Of a DNA stretch of 18,906 nt, positions 1 to 6,897 are shown piece after piece. Position numbers and translations under genes: made by a program. The stretch covers positions 1 through 18,906 of the forward strand of contig JAUWXW010000007.1 of the NCBI GenBank assembly GCA_030616195.1. Reading direction: 5' to 3'. Source of the DNA: Chloroflexota bacterium. Lineage in GTDB: Bacteria; Chloroflexota; Dehalococcoidia; RBG-13-53-26. Within the stretch, counting starts at the first letter, position 1. The number at the start of each line of letters is the position of its first letter. Below the pieces are notes generated by a model. The model did no database searches and was not told the DNA's origin. It saw only the letters and a program-made list of their open reading frames with translations.

Positions 1-348
1 GAGCAGCACTGGTCTTAGTCCAAAGTAACCTATCAAGGCTATCAATAGCACGGCGGCTACAGCAACCCACGCCTTTGACCAGCCGAGTACCCGGGGGAAC
101 AGCGGTTGCCTTTCCTGTCGTCTCCGCTCCAATTCTTCAAGGGCGACATTGAAGCGCTGCCTTGCCGCCCTCTTAGTCACTGAGGACGGCGTAAACGTGT
201 AAGCCGTCTGAGTGTGAAGCATGGCTCGGAGAAGAGGCTCGAGCTCCTCAGCATGTTCGGGATAACTAGCCAGGCAGTCTTCAAGCCTCTCACCCCGGTT
301 GATGCGATCCACGCACTCGTCAAATATCTCGTCAAAGGTCTTAGGCAT
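1..348 (-). CDS. Anti-sigma-like membrane protein, N-terminal part (cut by window edge)
   Basis: The ATG is at 348, and 116 codons are open to the window edge, so the C-terminus is missing. The N-terminal 45 residues are acidic and helical (MPKTFDEIFDECVDRI, then a stretch around YPEHAEELEPLLRAM). In Chloroflexota this pattern is common in short proteins encoded just after ECF sigma factors, often carrying a DUF5667-type domain. A basic linker (about residues 60-85, ERRRQERQ) precedes one hydrophobic membrane segment (WVAVAAVLLIALIGYFGL, about residues 95-112). The gene starts 17 nt after the sigma factor stop on the same strand, so the two are probably co-transcribed. The inferred role is to hold the sigma factor at the membrane; the extracytoplasmic sensor part would lie outside the window. 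No strong Shine-Dalgarno sequence is visible, which fits translational coupling. The anti-sigma role is inferred from context, not from a diagnostic motif. Confidence 0.65.
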   Translation of the reverse strand, partial: MPKTFDEIFDECVDRINRGERLEDCLASYPEHAEELEPLLRAMLHTQTAYTFTPSSVTKRAARQRFNVALEELERRRQERQPLFPRVLGWSKAWVAVAAVLLIALIGYFGLRPVLL

Positions 349-365
349 ATCTCATCACGCTCAAA

Positions 366-896
366 TTAAGATTCCTCAGACAGCAGCTTGCGTAGCGATC
401 TAATGGCAGCACTCTGCATTTCGCGCACCGCCCCGCCACTTTTGTTCAAAACCCTACCGGCTTCCTCCGAGGTCAACCCGCCAAAGAACCGCAGCTCTAT
501 TACTTGCCGCTGGGCAGGTGTAAGCTGGTCAAGAGCCCTAGTGACTCCTGCAAATTCAATCTTGCTCTCCGCCAGTGCTTGTGGATCCGAGTCAGATGCC
601 ACCTGCACGGTATCGAGGGGGACAATCTTTCGTTTTGCCACCTTACGAACGTAGTCCACAGCCAGGTTATGGGCGATCTTGAAGAGCCACGCTTGCATTG
701 GGATGCCGCGTTCCTTATACGAGTCCAAAGATTCCAGCGCCTTCAAAAAGACTTCCCCTGCCAGGTCCTGTGCCTCTGCCCGATCGCCTAACCGGACAAA
801 GATATAGCGAGCAATCTTGTCATAGTACTCATCGTACAGAGTGGCCAAAGCGGTTTCCTTGCGTCTTCTTTCACCCGCGCTTCTTTCCACGTGCAT
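366..896 (-). CDS. ECF-type RNA polymerase sigma factor
   Basis: Sigma-70 family, ECF size (176 aa from the chosen start). Region 2 covers about residues 14-85 (ATLYDEYYDKIARYIF, DLAGEVFLKALES, then WLFKIAHNLAVDYVR) and recognises the -10 element. Region 4 covers about residues 120-170 (LDQLTPAQRQVIELRFFGG, followed by the helix-turn-helix GLTSEEAGRVL) and recognises the -35 element. The frame stays open up to 998, but the ATG at 896 is preferred. The family homology begins just after it, and an extended -10 promoter at 937-945 would put the longer start upstream of the transcript. No convincing Shine-Dalgarno sequence precedes 896. The gene is followed at 17 nt by an anti-sigma-like membrane protein, so the pair is likely a signal-responsive regulator. 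The stimulus and regulon cannot be read from the sequence. Confidence 0.9.
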   Translation of the reverse strand: MHVERSAGERRRKETALATLYDEYYDKIARYIFVRLGDRAEAQDLAGEVFLKALESLDSYKERGIPMQAWLFKIAHNLAVDYVRKVAKRKIVPLDTVQVASDSDPQALAESKIEFAGVTRALDQLTPAQRQVIELRFFGGLTSEEAGRVLNKSGGAVREMQSAAIRSLRKLLSEES

Positions 897-936
897 GGTT
901 TTCGTCTCACAGAGAGCAATACATCGATTGGTTTCA

Positions 937-945
937 AGTATACCA
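937..945 (-). promoter_or_regulatory. Extended -10 promoter for the sigma factor gene
   Basis: On the minus strand this reads TGGTATACT, an extended -10 (TGn plus TATACT, five of six matches to TATAAT). No good -35 box is found at the usual distance, as is tolerated by extended -10 promoters. Transcription would start near 930, giving a leader of about 34 nt to the ATG at 896. Confidence 0.5.
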
Positions 946-1187
946 CCTGATTGAACGTAGCGCTCTGGAGGCCAACTGACATGGTCCATACCCCTCATCC
1001 ATTACAACGAATATTTGCCTCATTCTGTCAGGTATTTGTCTTGGAGATGATACCGAGGGAATCCTTGACGGGTCGCTCTACGGCTTGGGAACGGCCACGA
1101 CAGGGATGGATGGAGCTCCTATCCTATGGTCTTCAAGGAGTCCTTGGCTGAATCTTCGATGCTTCTGAAGGGCCATTGGTAGCGAAG

Positions 1188-1451
1188 TTACTCTACCACA
1201 TCAACGATAGTAACCCCGCCACCCCCCTCCTCCTGCTCAGCCCATCGGAACGATTTCACCAGGTGATGCTTTGGCAGCCAGGCACGAACTGCGTTTCGCA
1301 ACGCCCCTGTGCCCTTTCCGTGGACTATACGCACGGAAGGTATACGGGCGACATAGGCTTCGTAAAGGAACTGGTCAATTTTTGGCAGAGCCTCGTCAAC
1401 AGTGAGACGATGTAAGTCCAGCTCTGGCTCAGGTTGTGCTGATGAGTCCAT
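1188..1451 (-). CDS. Stand-alone Smr-domain protein (MutS2 C-terminal-like)
   Basis: An 87-aa protein made almost entirely of one Smr (small MutS-related) domain. The hallmarks are LDLHRLTVDEAL at residues 11-22 and HGKGTGALR at 44-52, the conserved signature loop of Smr nucleases. In MutS2 this domain sits at the C-terminus of a protein near 780 aa and nicks DNA or acts on colliding ribosomes. Here no MutS2 ATPase or clamp region precedes it. An in-frame TAA lies four codons upstream of the ATG, so this is not a truncated end of an in-frame larger gene. A good promoter at 1492-1521 gives it its own transcript. It could be a free-standing Smr nuclease or a functional remnant of a lost mutS2. 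The domain call is firm, the function only inferred. Confidence 0.85.
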   Translation of the reverse strand: MDSSAQPEPELDLHRLTVDEALPKIDQFLYEAYVARIPSVRIVHGKGTGALRNAVRAWLPKHHLVKSFRWAEQEEGGGGVTIVDVVE

Positions 1452-1491
1452 AACCTTTTAAATCGCACTAGAGACCGATTTTGGCTGGCTA

Positions 1492-1521
1492 ATTCTACAG
1501 GCTCAACTTGCCATCAGTCAA
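1492..1521 (-). promoter_or_regulatory. Sigma-70 promoter for the Smr gene
   Basis: Minus strand: TTGACT (1521-1516), an 18-nt spacer, then TAGAAT (1497-1492); five of six matches in each box. The transcript would start near 1485, about 33 nt before the ATG at 1451. AAAGG lies a few bases before that ATG. Confidence 0.6.
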
Positions 1522-1561
1522 AGGCTGAGGCTCAAAATCACCGATTGTCGGTGTACTCATA

Positions 1562-1660
1562 GGCGGGTGCTCCGCTCGCCAGGGGCGAATCTTCGATCAC
1601 CCGCCCCTTTGGTAGGGGACAGAGCCCTCGCCAGAGGCGAGTCGCCTGTGGAGACCTACC
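1562..1660. repeat. Cluster of nested palindromes upstream of ilvC
   Basis: Several inverted repeats are packed together. GGCGGGTG (1562-1569) pairs with CACCCGCC (1598-1605) and encloses TCGCC-AGG-GGCGA (1576-1588). GGTAGG (1611-1616) pairs with CCTACC (1655-1660) and encloses CTCGCC-AGA-GGCGAG (1627-1641). The TCGCC/GGCGA core recurs in other intergenic regions of the window. The cluster lies upstream of the ilvC promoter, so it is not a leader attenuator. It looks like a copy of a dispersed palindromic intergenic repeat. Confidence 0.7.
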
Positions 1661-1709
1661 CTATATCAGGGGGATCGCAATTGCTACTCTCCGGCCTAAG
1701 GTTACCTGT

Positions 1710-1738
1710 TTGACTACTGAACTGGCTTGTGCTACAAG
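1710..1738 (+). promoter_or_regulatory. Promoter of the ilvC-leuACDB operon
   Basis: TTGACT (1710-1715), a 17-nt spacer, then TACAAG (1733-1738) preceded by TGC, giving an extended -10. Boxes match consensus at five and four of six positions. Transcription would begin near 1745, about 55 nt before the ilvC ATG. The long upstream frame beginning at 1729 overlaps this promoter, which supports the start at 1801. Confidence 0.55.
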
Positions 1739-1800
1739 ATAGGGTGCAGGAGATTATCCCGCCGGGCAAACTTTGCCAAGTCTTACACGAAGGAGGGGTC

Positions 1801-2793
1801 ATGGCTAAGATTTACTATGATAGCGATGCCAACCTGGATTTGCTTAAAGGGAAGAAGATTGGCATTATCGGCTATGGCAGCCAGGGACATGCCCATGCCA
1901 ACAACCTGAAGGACAGTGGCTGTGCAGTGCTGGTAGCCGAAGCACCCGGAACTGAGGCATGGGACAATGCTCAGAAAGCCGGTTTTGAGGTGGCCACTGC
2001 TGACAAGGTGGGCCAGGAAGCAGATATAATCATAATGCTTGTCCCCGATAATCTGCACCCGGTGGTGTATCGAGAGTCGATTGAAAAGAGCATGTCTGCG
2101 GGCAAGACGTTGATGTTTGCCCACGGTTTCAATATTCATTATGGGCAGATTGTGCCCCCCGCCAGTGTCGACGTGAGCATGATAGCCCCCAAGGGCCCGG
2201 GGCATATGGTGCGTCGCCTCTACACCGAGGGGCTGGGCACTCCAGCTTTGGTAGCCGTTCACCAGGATGCTTCAGGCAAGGCAAAGGACACGGCTCTGGC
2301 CTATGCCAAGGGTATTGGCTCCACCAGGGCGGGGGTCTTGGAGACAACTTTTGGCGAGGAGACGGAGACCGACCTCTTTGGAGAGCAGACAGTGCTTTGT
2401 GGTGGCGTCACCGCTCTCATAAAGAATGCCTTTGAAACCCTGGTAGAGGCAGGCTATCAGCCGGAGATAGCCTACTTTGAGGTTTGTCACGAGTTGAAGC
2501 TCATCGTTGACCTTATCTACCAGGGCGGCTTTGCCTTTATGCGATATTCGGTAAGCGATACTGCCGAGTATGGCGACTATACTCGGGGCCCCCGGGTTAT
2601 CGACGATTTGGTCAGGGAGGAGATGGAGCAGATCCTCCGAGAAGTGCAAGATGGCACCTTTGCTCTGGAATGGATCCTGGAGAATCAAGCTGGCCGCCCC
2701 AAGTTCAACACTCTCAAGCGGCTGGAGGCAGACCATCTTATCGAGAAGGTAGGCAAAGAGCTGCGGTCCATGATGCCATGGCTGAAGGGGTAA
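1801..2793 (+). CDS. ilvC: Ketol-acid reductoisomerase, class I
   Basis: IlvC converts 2-acetolactate or 2-aceto-2-hydroxybutyrate into the dihydroxy acids on the way to valine, leucine and isoleucine. The ATG at 1801 has AGGAGG four bases upstream and gives 330 aa, the usual class I length. The Rossmann motif is [17 protein letters not shown]. Substrate and Mg-site signatures are visible: [38 protein letters not shown] and [18 protein letters not shown]. The odd part is the cofactor loop (residues 45-55, [11 protein letters not shown]). Most enzymes have a GLR-type Arg and Ser residues here that hold the NADPH 2'-phosphate. This one has Ala48, Thr51 and Ala53 with Glu47 and Glu52, which suggests NADH use. 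The gene heads the operon, with no acetolactate synthase gene (ilvB/ilvN) beside it. The function call is firm, the cofactor preference inferred. Confidence 0.97.
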   Translation: MAKIYYDSDANLDLLKGKKIGIIGYGSQGHAHANNLKDSGCAVLVAEAPGTEAWDNAQKAGFEVATADKVGQEADIIIMLVPDNLHPVVYRESIEKSMSAGKTLMFAHGFNIHYGQIVPPASVDVSMIAPKGPGHMVRRLYTEGLGTPALVAVHQDASGKAKDTALAYAKGIGSTRAGVLETTFGEETETDLFGEQTVLCGGVTALIKNAFETLVEAGYQPEIAYFEVCHELKLIVDLIYQGGFAFMRYSVSDTAEYGDYTRGPRVIDDLVREEMEQILREVQDGTFALEWILENQAGRPKFNTLKRLEADHLIEKVGKELRSMMPWLKG

Positions 2794-2819
2794 CGCAAGA
2801 CGTCATTTAGGAACAAACC

Positions 2820-2845
2820 GTAGGGGACGAACTCTGTGTCGTCCC
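2820..2845. repeat. Hairpin repeat between ilvC and leuA (copy 1 of the GTAGGGG family)
   Basis: Starts with GTAGGGG and forms a perfect 7-bp hairpin: GGGACGA (2824-2830), loop ACTCTGTG, TCGTCCC (2839-2845). A near-identical copy lies at 13770-13795, where the A-T pair of the stem is replaced by G-C on both sides. A second small hairpin follows at 2891-2906 (TCGCC-GTCAGA-GGCGA). No T-run follows either, so termination is doubtful. Confidence 0.7.
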
Positions 2846-2968
2846 AGATTGGGGGCGTCAAACAGGGCTTTCTAGCCAGGCTTTTTGACCTCGCCGTCAG
2901 AGGCGACCTCAACGGGTCGCGCTACATGAGACTTAGGACATTAAATACTGGATCGGGGAGAGGAAGAG

Positions 2969-4492
2969 ATGGAAAGGGTTATCATATTCGACACCACACT
3001 GCGGGATGGCGAACAGGCAGCCGGAGGGATGCTGAACGTCCAGGAGAAGCTGGAGATAGCCAGGCAACTGGAGAGGCTCGGCGTGGATGTTATCGAGGCT
3101 GGTTTTCCCGCTAGCTCACCTGGTGACTTTGAGGCAGTGAGGCTCATTGCCCAGGAAGTGCATCAGTCGACTATTTGCGCTCTTACCCATGCCAATGCCA
3201 AGGCTATAGATAGCGCCTGGGAAGCAGTTAAGGGGACAAAGCACCCTCGCATTCATGTGTTTCTCTCCGCCTCAGATATCCACCTCGCCTATCAGCTCAA
3301 GAAGAGCCGTGAGGAGGTTCTCGGCCTGGCACGAGATATGGTAGCCCGAGCCAAATCATATCTGGAGGACGTGGAGTTCTCGCCCATGGATGCCAGCCGT
3401 ACCAAGCCTTCTTTCCTCCACCAGATCATTGAGACGGTCATCGATGCCGGGGCAACCATAGTAAACATCCCTGATACCGTAGGCTACGCTATCCCAAGAG
3501 AGTTTGGAAAGCTTATCAGGGACATATTTAAGAATGTGCCCAATATTGATCGGGCTGTAGTCAGCGTTCACTGCCACAATGACCTCGGGCTGGCAGTGGC
3601 CAATAGCCTGGAGGCCCTGCGGCGGGGAGCAAGGCAGGTAGAGTGCACTATAAACGGCATCGGAGAACGAGCTGGCAACGCCTCTTTAGAGGAAATCGTG
3701 ATGGCGCTCAAGACCCGCAGAGACCTTCTCAAGCTAACCACCCAAGTTGATAGCACGCAGATCTACAAGACCAGCCGCCTGGTGAGCGAGCTCACTGGTT
3801 TCGTAGTCCAGCCCAACAAGGCCATCGTAGGGGCGAATGCCTTTCGCCACCAGTCGGGTATCCATCAGGATGGGGTCATCAAAAGAGCTATTACCTATGA
3901 AATTATGGACCCCAGGGAGGTGGGGATTCCGGCCAGCAGCCTGGTACTGGGTAAGCTGAGCGGACGCCGTGCCTTTAAGGAAAGGTTGGCTGAATTGGGC
4001 TATGCCTTAGGCGAAGAAGACCTCGATCGCGCCTTCCTGGCCTTCAAGGAGCTGGCCGACAAGAAAAAAGAGGTCACTGACCGTGATATTGAGACTATTG
4101 TGGCTCAGGAGATGCATGCCATTTCCGAGACCTTCCACCTGGACCATGTTGAAGTTACCTGTGGTAACAACAGTATTCCCACCGCCACGGTGCGGCTTGT
4201 CGCCCCTGACGGTCAGGTTTTGGCCGATGCTGCCTTAGGCACGGGCCCGGTGGACGCCGTATGCCAAGCTATCAATCGCATAATCAAGGTACCTAATGAA
4301 CTCACCGAGTTCACCGTGAAGTCGGTCACCGAGGGAATTGACGCTGTTGGCGAGGTGCTGATCAGGATTGAGAGCGACGGCATAACCTACAGCGGGCGAG
4401 GTGCTGACACTGATATTATTGTGGCCAGCGCCAAAGCTTATATGAACGCCCTCAATAGACTGCTGGCAGTTAAGAGGAAGAATTCAGGATGA
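2969..4492 (+). CDS. leuA: 2-isopropylmalate synthase
   Basis: LeuA condenses 2-oxoisovalerate with acetyl-CoA, the first committed step to leucine. The 507 aa are typical of the full-length enzyme. The catalytic TIM barrel opens with [14 protein letters not shown] (about residues 7-20) and contains [23 protein letters not shown], the metal-binding [13 protein letters not shown] and [15 protein letters not shown] linker with [10 protein letters not shown] leads to the C-terminal regulatory domain (about residues 385-500, ending near [16 protein letters not shown]), where leucine normally binds for feedback inhibition. AGAGGAAGAG lies just upstream of the ATG. It follows ilvC by 175 bases holding two small hairpins, and its stop overlaps the leuC start (ATGA). 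In many relatives the barrel motif has Glu where this one has Met (SPMDA). Citramalate synthase is the main alternative, but the leuC-leuD-leuB context favours LeuA. Confidence 0.95.
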   Translation: MERVIIFDTTLRDGEQAAGGMLNVQEKLEIARQLERLGVDVIEAGFPASSPGDFEAVRLIAQEVHQSTICALTHANAKAIDSAWEAVKGTKHPRIHVFLSASDIHLAYQLKKSREEVLGLARDMVARAKSYLEDVEFSPMDASRTKPSFLHQIIETVIDAGATIVNIPDTVGYAIPREFGKLIRDIFKNVPNIDRAVVSVHCHNDLGLAVANSLEALRRGARQVECTINGIGERAGNASLEEIVMALKTRRDLLKLTTQVDSTQIYKTSRLVSELTGFVVQPNKAIVGANAFRHQSGIHQDGVIKRAITYEIMDPREVGIPASSLVLGKLSGRRAFKERLAELGYALGEEDLDRAFLAFKELADKKKEVTDRDIETIVAQEMHAISETFHLDHVEVTCGNNSIPTATVRLVAPDGQVLADAALGTGPVDAVCQAINRIIKVPNELTEFTVKSVTEGIDAVGEVLIRIESDGITYSGRGADTDIIVASAKAYMNALNRLLAVKRKNSG

Positions 4493-5751
4493 CCCTGGCT
4501 GAGAAAATCCTTGCTGCTCACGCCGGCAAGGACAAGGTTACACCCGGCGAGTTAGTGAACGTCAGGGTCGACGTTGTGCTGGCAAATGACGTTACTGCTC
4601 CCATCGCCATCAAGGAGTTTGAGCGCATCGGGGTAAAGAAAGTCTTCGACCCTCAGAAGGTGGTGATGGTGCCCGACCACTTTGTCCCCAACAAGGACAT
4701 CCCTTCAGCGGAGCAGGCCAAAATGATGCGGGAGTTTGCTTTGGAGCAGGGCCTGGTCTATTTCGAGGTAGGCAAAATGGGCATCGAGCACGTGCTTCTC
4801 CCGGAGCAGGGCCTGGTGCTTCCCGGCGATGTGGTCATTGGGGCTGATTCTCACACCTGCACCTATGGGGCTGTGGGGGCTCTGGCCACCGGAATGGGCT
4901 CAACGGATATCGCCTCAGCTATGGCCTGCGGTGAAATCTGGATGAAGGTTCCGCCGACCATCAAATTCCTCTATCACGGGGAATTGCCGAGGTGGGTGGG
5001 AGGTAAGGACCTCATCCTGTATACCATTGGCGATATTGGCGTGGATGGCGCCCTTTACGCCGCCATGGAGTTTGCCGGCGAGGCCATTGAGGCGCTCTCT
5101 ATGGACGGACGCTTTACTATGGCGAACATGGCCATTGAAGCCGGAGCCAAGGCAGGCATCTTTCGAGTGGATAACAAGACCCTGGAGTACGTCCAGCCAA
5201 GGGCAAGGCGTCCGTACAGAGTTTATGAACCAGACGAAGATGCAGATTATGCCAGGACTATTGAATACGACGTTTCCCGGCTTGAGCCACAAGTAGCCTT
5301 TCCCCATCTGCCTTCCAACGCCAGGTCAATTAGCCAGGTTGGTGAAATTGAGATCGACCAGGTGGTTATCGGCAGTTGTACCAATGGCAGGTTGGAGGAC
5401 CTGCAGGTTGCTGCCCGGATACTCGAAGGCAGGCAAGTGCACCGCGGGGTGCGATGTATCGTTATCCCCGGTTCGCAGCAGGTATACCTTGAAGCACTGC
5501 GTGAGGGGCTGATTGAGGCCTTTGTCAGTGCCGGGGCAGCGATAAGCACACCTACCTGCGGTCCCTGTCTTGGCGGGCATATGGGTGTTCTGGCTGCCGG
5601 TGAGCGCTGCCTGGCTACCACCAATCGCAACTTCGTCGGCAGGATGGGAAGCCCCCAGTCAGAGGTCTACCTGGCTAACCCGGCTGTGGCTGCTGCCAGC
5701 GCCATCCTGGGGAGGATCGCGGGGCCGCAGGAAATAGTCGGTAGCAACTAG
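4489..5751 (+). CDS. leuC: 3-isopropylmalate dehydratase, large subunit
   Basis: The catalytic aconitase-type subunit that isomerises 2-isopropylmalate to 3-isopropylmalate with LeuD. At 420 aa it is the short type common in archaea, Thermotogae and Chloroflexota (about 466 aa in enterobacteria). The three cysteines that hold the [4Fe-4S] cluster are C297 (in IGSCTNGR) and C357 and C360 (in [10 protein letters not shown]). Other landmarks are [36 protein letters not shown] and [10 protein letters not shown]. The ATG at 4489 overlaps the leuA stop by four bases, implying translational coupling. Unusually, leuD does not follow directly; an unrelated gene of about 540 bases lies between them. 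Homoaconitase uses the same fold, but the leu context makes IPM isomerase the best call. Confidence 0.95.
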   Translation: MTLAEKILAAHAGKDKVTPGELVNVRVDVVLANDVTAPIAIKEFERIGVKKVFDPQKVVMVPDHFVPNKDIPSAEQAKMMREFALEQGLVYFEVGKMGIEHVLLPEQGLVLPGDVVIGADSHTCTYGAVGALATGMGSTDIASAMACGEIWMKVPPTIKFLYHGELPRWVGGKDLILYTIGDIGVDGALYAAMEFAGEAIEALSMDGRFTMANMAIEAGAKAGIFRVDNKTLEYVQPRARRPYRVYEPDEDADYARTIEYDVSRLEPQVAFPHLPSNARSISQVGEIEIDQVVIGSCTNGRLEDLQVAARILEGRQVHRGVRCIVIPGSQQVYLEALREGLIEAFVSAGAAISTPTCGPCLGGHMGVLAAGERCLATTNRNFVGRMGSPQSEVYLANPAVAAASAILGRIAGPQEIVGSN

Positions 5752-5821
5752 GTGGGATTATGCTGGTTATTAGGGACAGGCTTCAGGCACTGCTGTCTAG
5801 GGATTTAGGAAGGGGCCTCTT

Positions 5822-6364
5822 GTGGTGATAACGCGTAAGGAAACAATGAGATCAAGTTTTGAAGGAACGGTTATTGATGTCGAAACGGTGGGAGAATTCC
5901 ATGACCAGTATCTCGATTCAAGGAGGTATAAAGATCATCAACTAGTTATTTTTGGATTTATAAACAGCCATGATCTCGAGATACTCTGTGCCGAGGGAGA
6001 AAGGTCGATCAGCGAGTTGATAGACGAGGTGCGGAAGATCATAAATGGGCTGGAAAGGCCTTTTTATGCCTTCAATACTGGATTCGAGCGTGGCGTTCTC
6101 TTCCACAATCTTGGTATGAAGGTTGATTTTGACAGGGAACTTCAAATAAGAGAAAGAGAACCTAAAGCAAGGGCAGTCGGAGAATTAGGTATCCCCAACT
6201 ATGATGACCCATTTTTCGATAATGGGCTTAGATGCATGACTGCATGGGAAAACGGAGAGTTTGATAAAGCAATAGCGCATAATAGGGCCTGCCTTTTGAA
6301 GGAGAGAGATATCTTGTTACAGAGAGGCTTTAGACAACCAGACGACTTAAGATTCGTTAGATAA
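5822..6364 (+). CDS. Putative RNase H-fold (DEDD exonuclease-like) protein inserted in the leu operon
   Basis: 180 aa, not a leucine gene. The N-terminal part has GTVIDVETVG (D19, E21), like the first acidic motif of DEDD exonucleases, followed by a beta strand (HQLVIFGFI). FYAFNTGFERGVL (residues 81-93) resembles the second motif, with Glu89 for the usual Asp. AIAHNRACLLKERDIL (150-165) resembles the third motif of YprB-type nucleases (YNxxDV), but the Asp is Cys157. Two starts compete: GTG at 5822 (GGAAGGGG 8 nt upstream) and ATG at 5846 (AAGGA four bases upstream, 172 aa). Three 60-base rows counted here are 40-43 percent G+C, against 65 percent for rows in leuC and leuD. This suggests recent acquisition. 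The family assignment is tentative and nuclease activity is unproven. Confidence 0.75.
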   Translation: MVITRKETMRSSFEGTVIDVETVGEFHDQYLDSRRYKDHQLVIFGFINSHDLEILCAEGERSISELIDEVRKIINGLERPFYAFNTGFERGVLFHNLGMKVDFDRELQIREREPKARAVGELGIPNYDDPFFDNGLRCMTAWENGEFDKAIAHNRACLLKERDILLQRGFRQPDDLRFVR

Positions 6365-6381
6365 CAGTAAAGGGGCATTTC

Positions 6382-6897
6382 TTGACACTGACCGGCAAAG
6401 TACACAAATACGGCGCCAACGTTGACACCGATGTCATCATCCCGGCGCGCTACCTCAATGTATCCGACCCCACCGAGCTGGCGCAGCACTGCATGGAGGA
6501 CATCGACAGCGAATTCGTCAACAAGGTGCAGCTGGGGGATATCATAGTTGCCGATACCAACTTCGGCTGCGGGTCATCCCGGGAGCACGCCCCCCTGGCC
6601 ATTAAGGCTGCTGGTGTGGGGTGTGTTATCGCCAAGAGCTTTGCCCGTATTTTCTTTCGCAATGCCATTAACATCGGTCTACCTATTCTGGAATGTGGCG
6701 AGGCAGCGGAGCAGACCGATTCCGGCGATATCCTGGAGGTCGAGCTGGCCAGTGGTGAAATCAGAAACGTCACCAGAGGCAAGTTGTTCCTGGCCAGGCC
6801 CTATCCTGATTTCATGCTGGAACTGATCTCGGCCGGAGGACTCATTGAGCACACCAGGAGGAGACTGGAGATGGGGGGACTATTGAATGAGGTTTGA
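6382..6897 (+). CDS. leuD: 3-isopropylmalate dehydratase, small subunit
   Basis: The swivel-domain partner of LeuC, which supplies the substrate-specificity loop. 171 aa, matching the short archaeal-type LeuD. Landmarks are [17 protein letters not shown] (residues 14-30; the loop after YL governs substrate choice in this family) and [12 protein letters not shown] (60-71). The start is TTG at 6382, supported by AAAGGGG at 6370-6376 and by the family N-terminus (TGKVHKYG). It lies 17 nt after the inserted RNase H-like gene and overlaps leuB by 11 nt. Base composition returns to the GC-rich pattern of the rest of the operon. Confidence 0.94.
   Translation: MTLTGKVHKYGANVDTDVIIPARYLNVSDPTELAQHCMEDIDSEFVNKVQLGDIIVADTNFGCGSSREHAPLAIKAAGVGCVIAKSFARIFFRNAINIGLPILECGEAAEQTDSGDILEVELASGEIRNVTRGKLFLARPYPDFMLELISAGGLIEHTRRRLEMGGLLNEV

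Larger units (their letters stand above)
1452..1800. other. Divergent intergenic region between the Smr gene and ilvC
   Basis: 349 bases without a credible gene. From left to right it holds the Smr promoter (1492-1521), a cluster of GC-rich palindromes (1562-1660), the ilvC promoter (1710-1738), and a leader of about 55 nt with the ilvC Shine-Dalgarno sequence at 1791-1796. No T-box or leader-peptide attenuator with repeated branched-chain amino acid codons is visible. Confidence 0.7.

Noticed and set aside
1783..2736. Long minus-strand frames opposite ilvC
   Set aside because: ilvC motifs on the plus strand are unambiguous; the antisense frames show no family features.
2836..3114. 92-codon plus-strand frame starting GTG between ilvC and leuA
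   Set aside because: It begins inside the hairpin repeat, overlaps the leuA start in another frame, has no ribosome-binding site and has low-quality Arg/Gly-rich composition.
4915..5630. Minus-strand frames opposite leuC
   Set aside because: Shadows of a well-supported gene with intact cluster cysteines on the plus strand.
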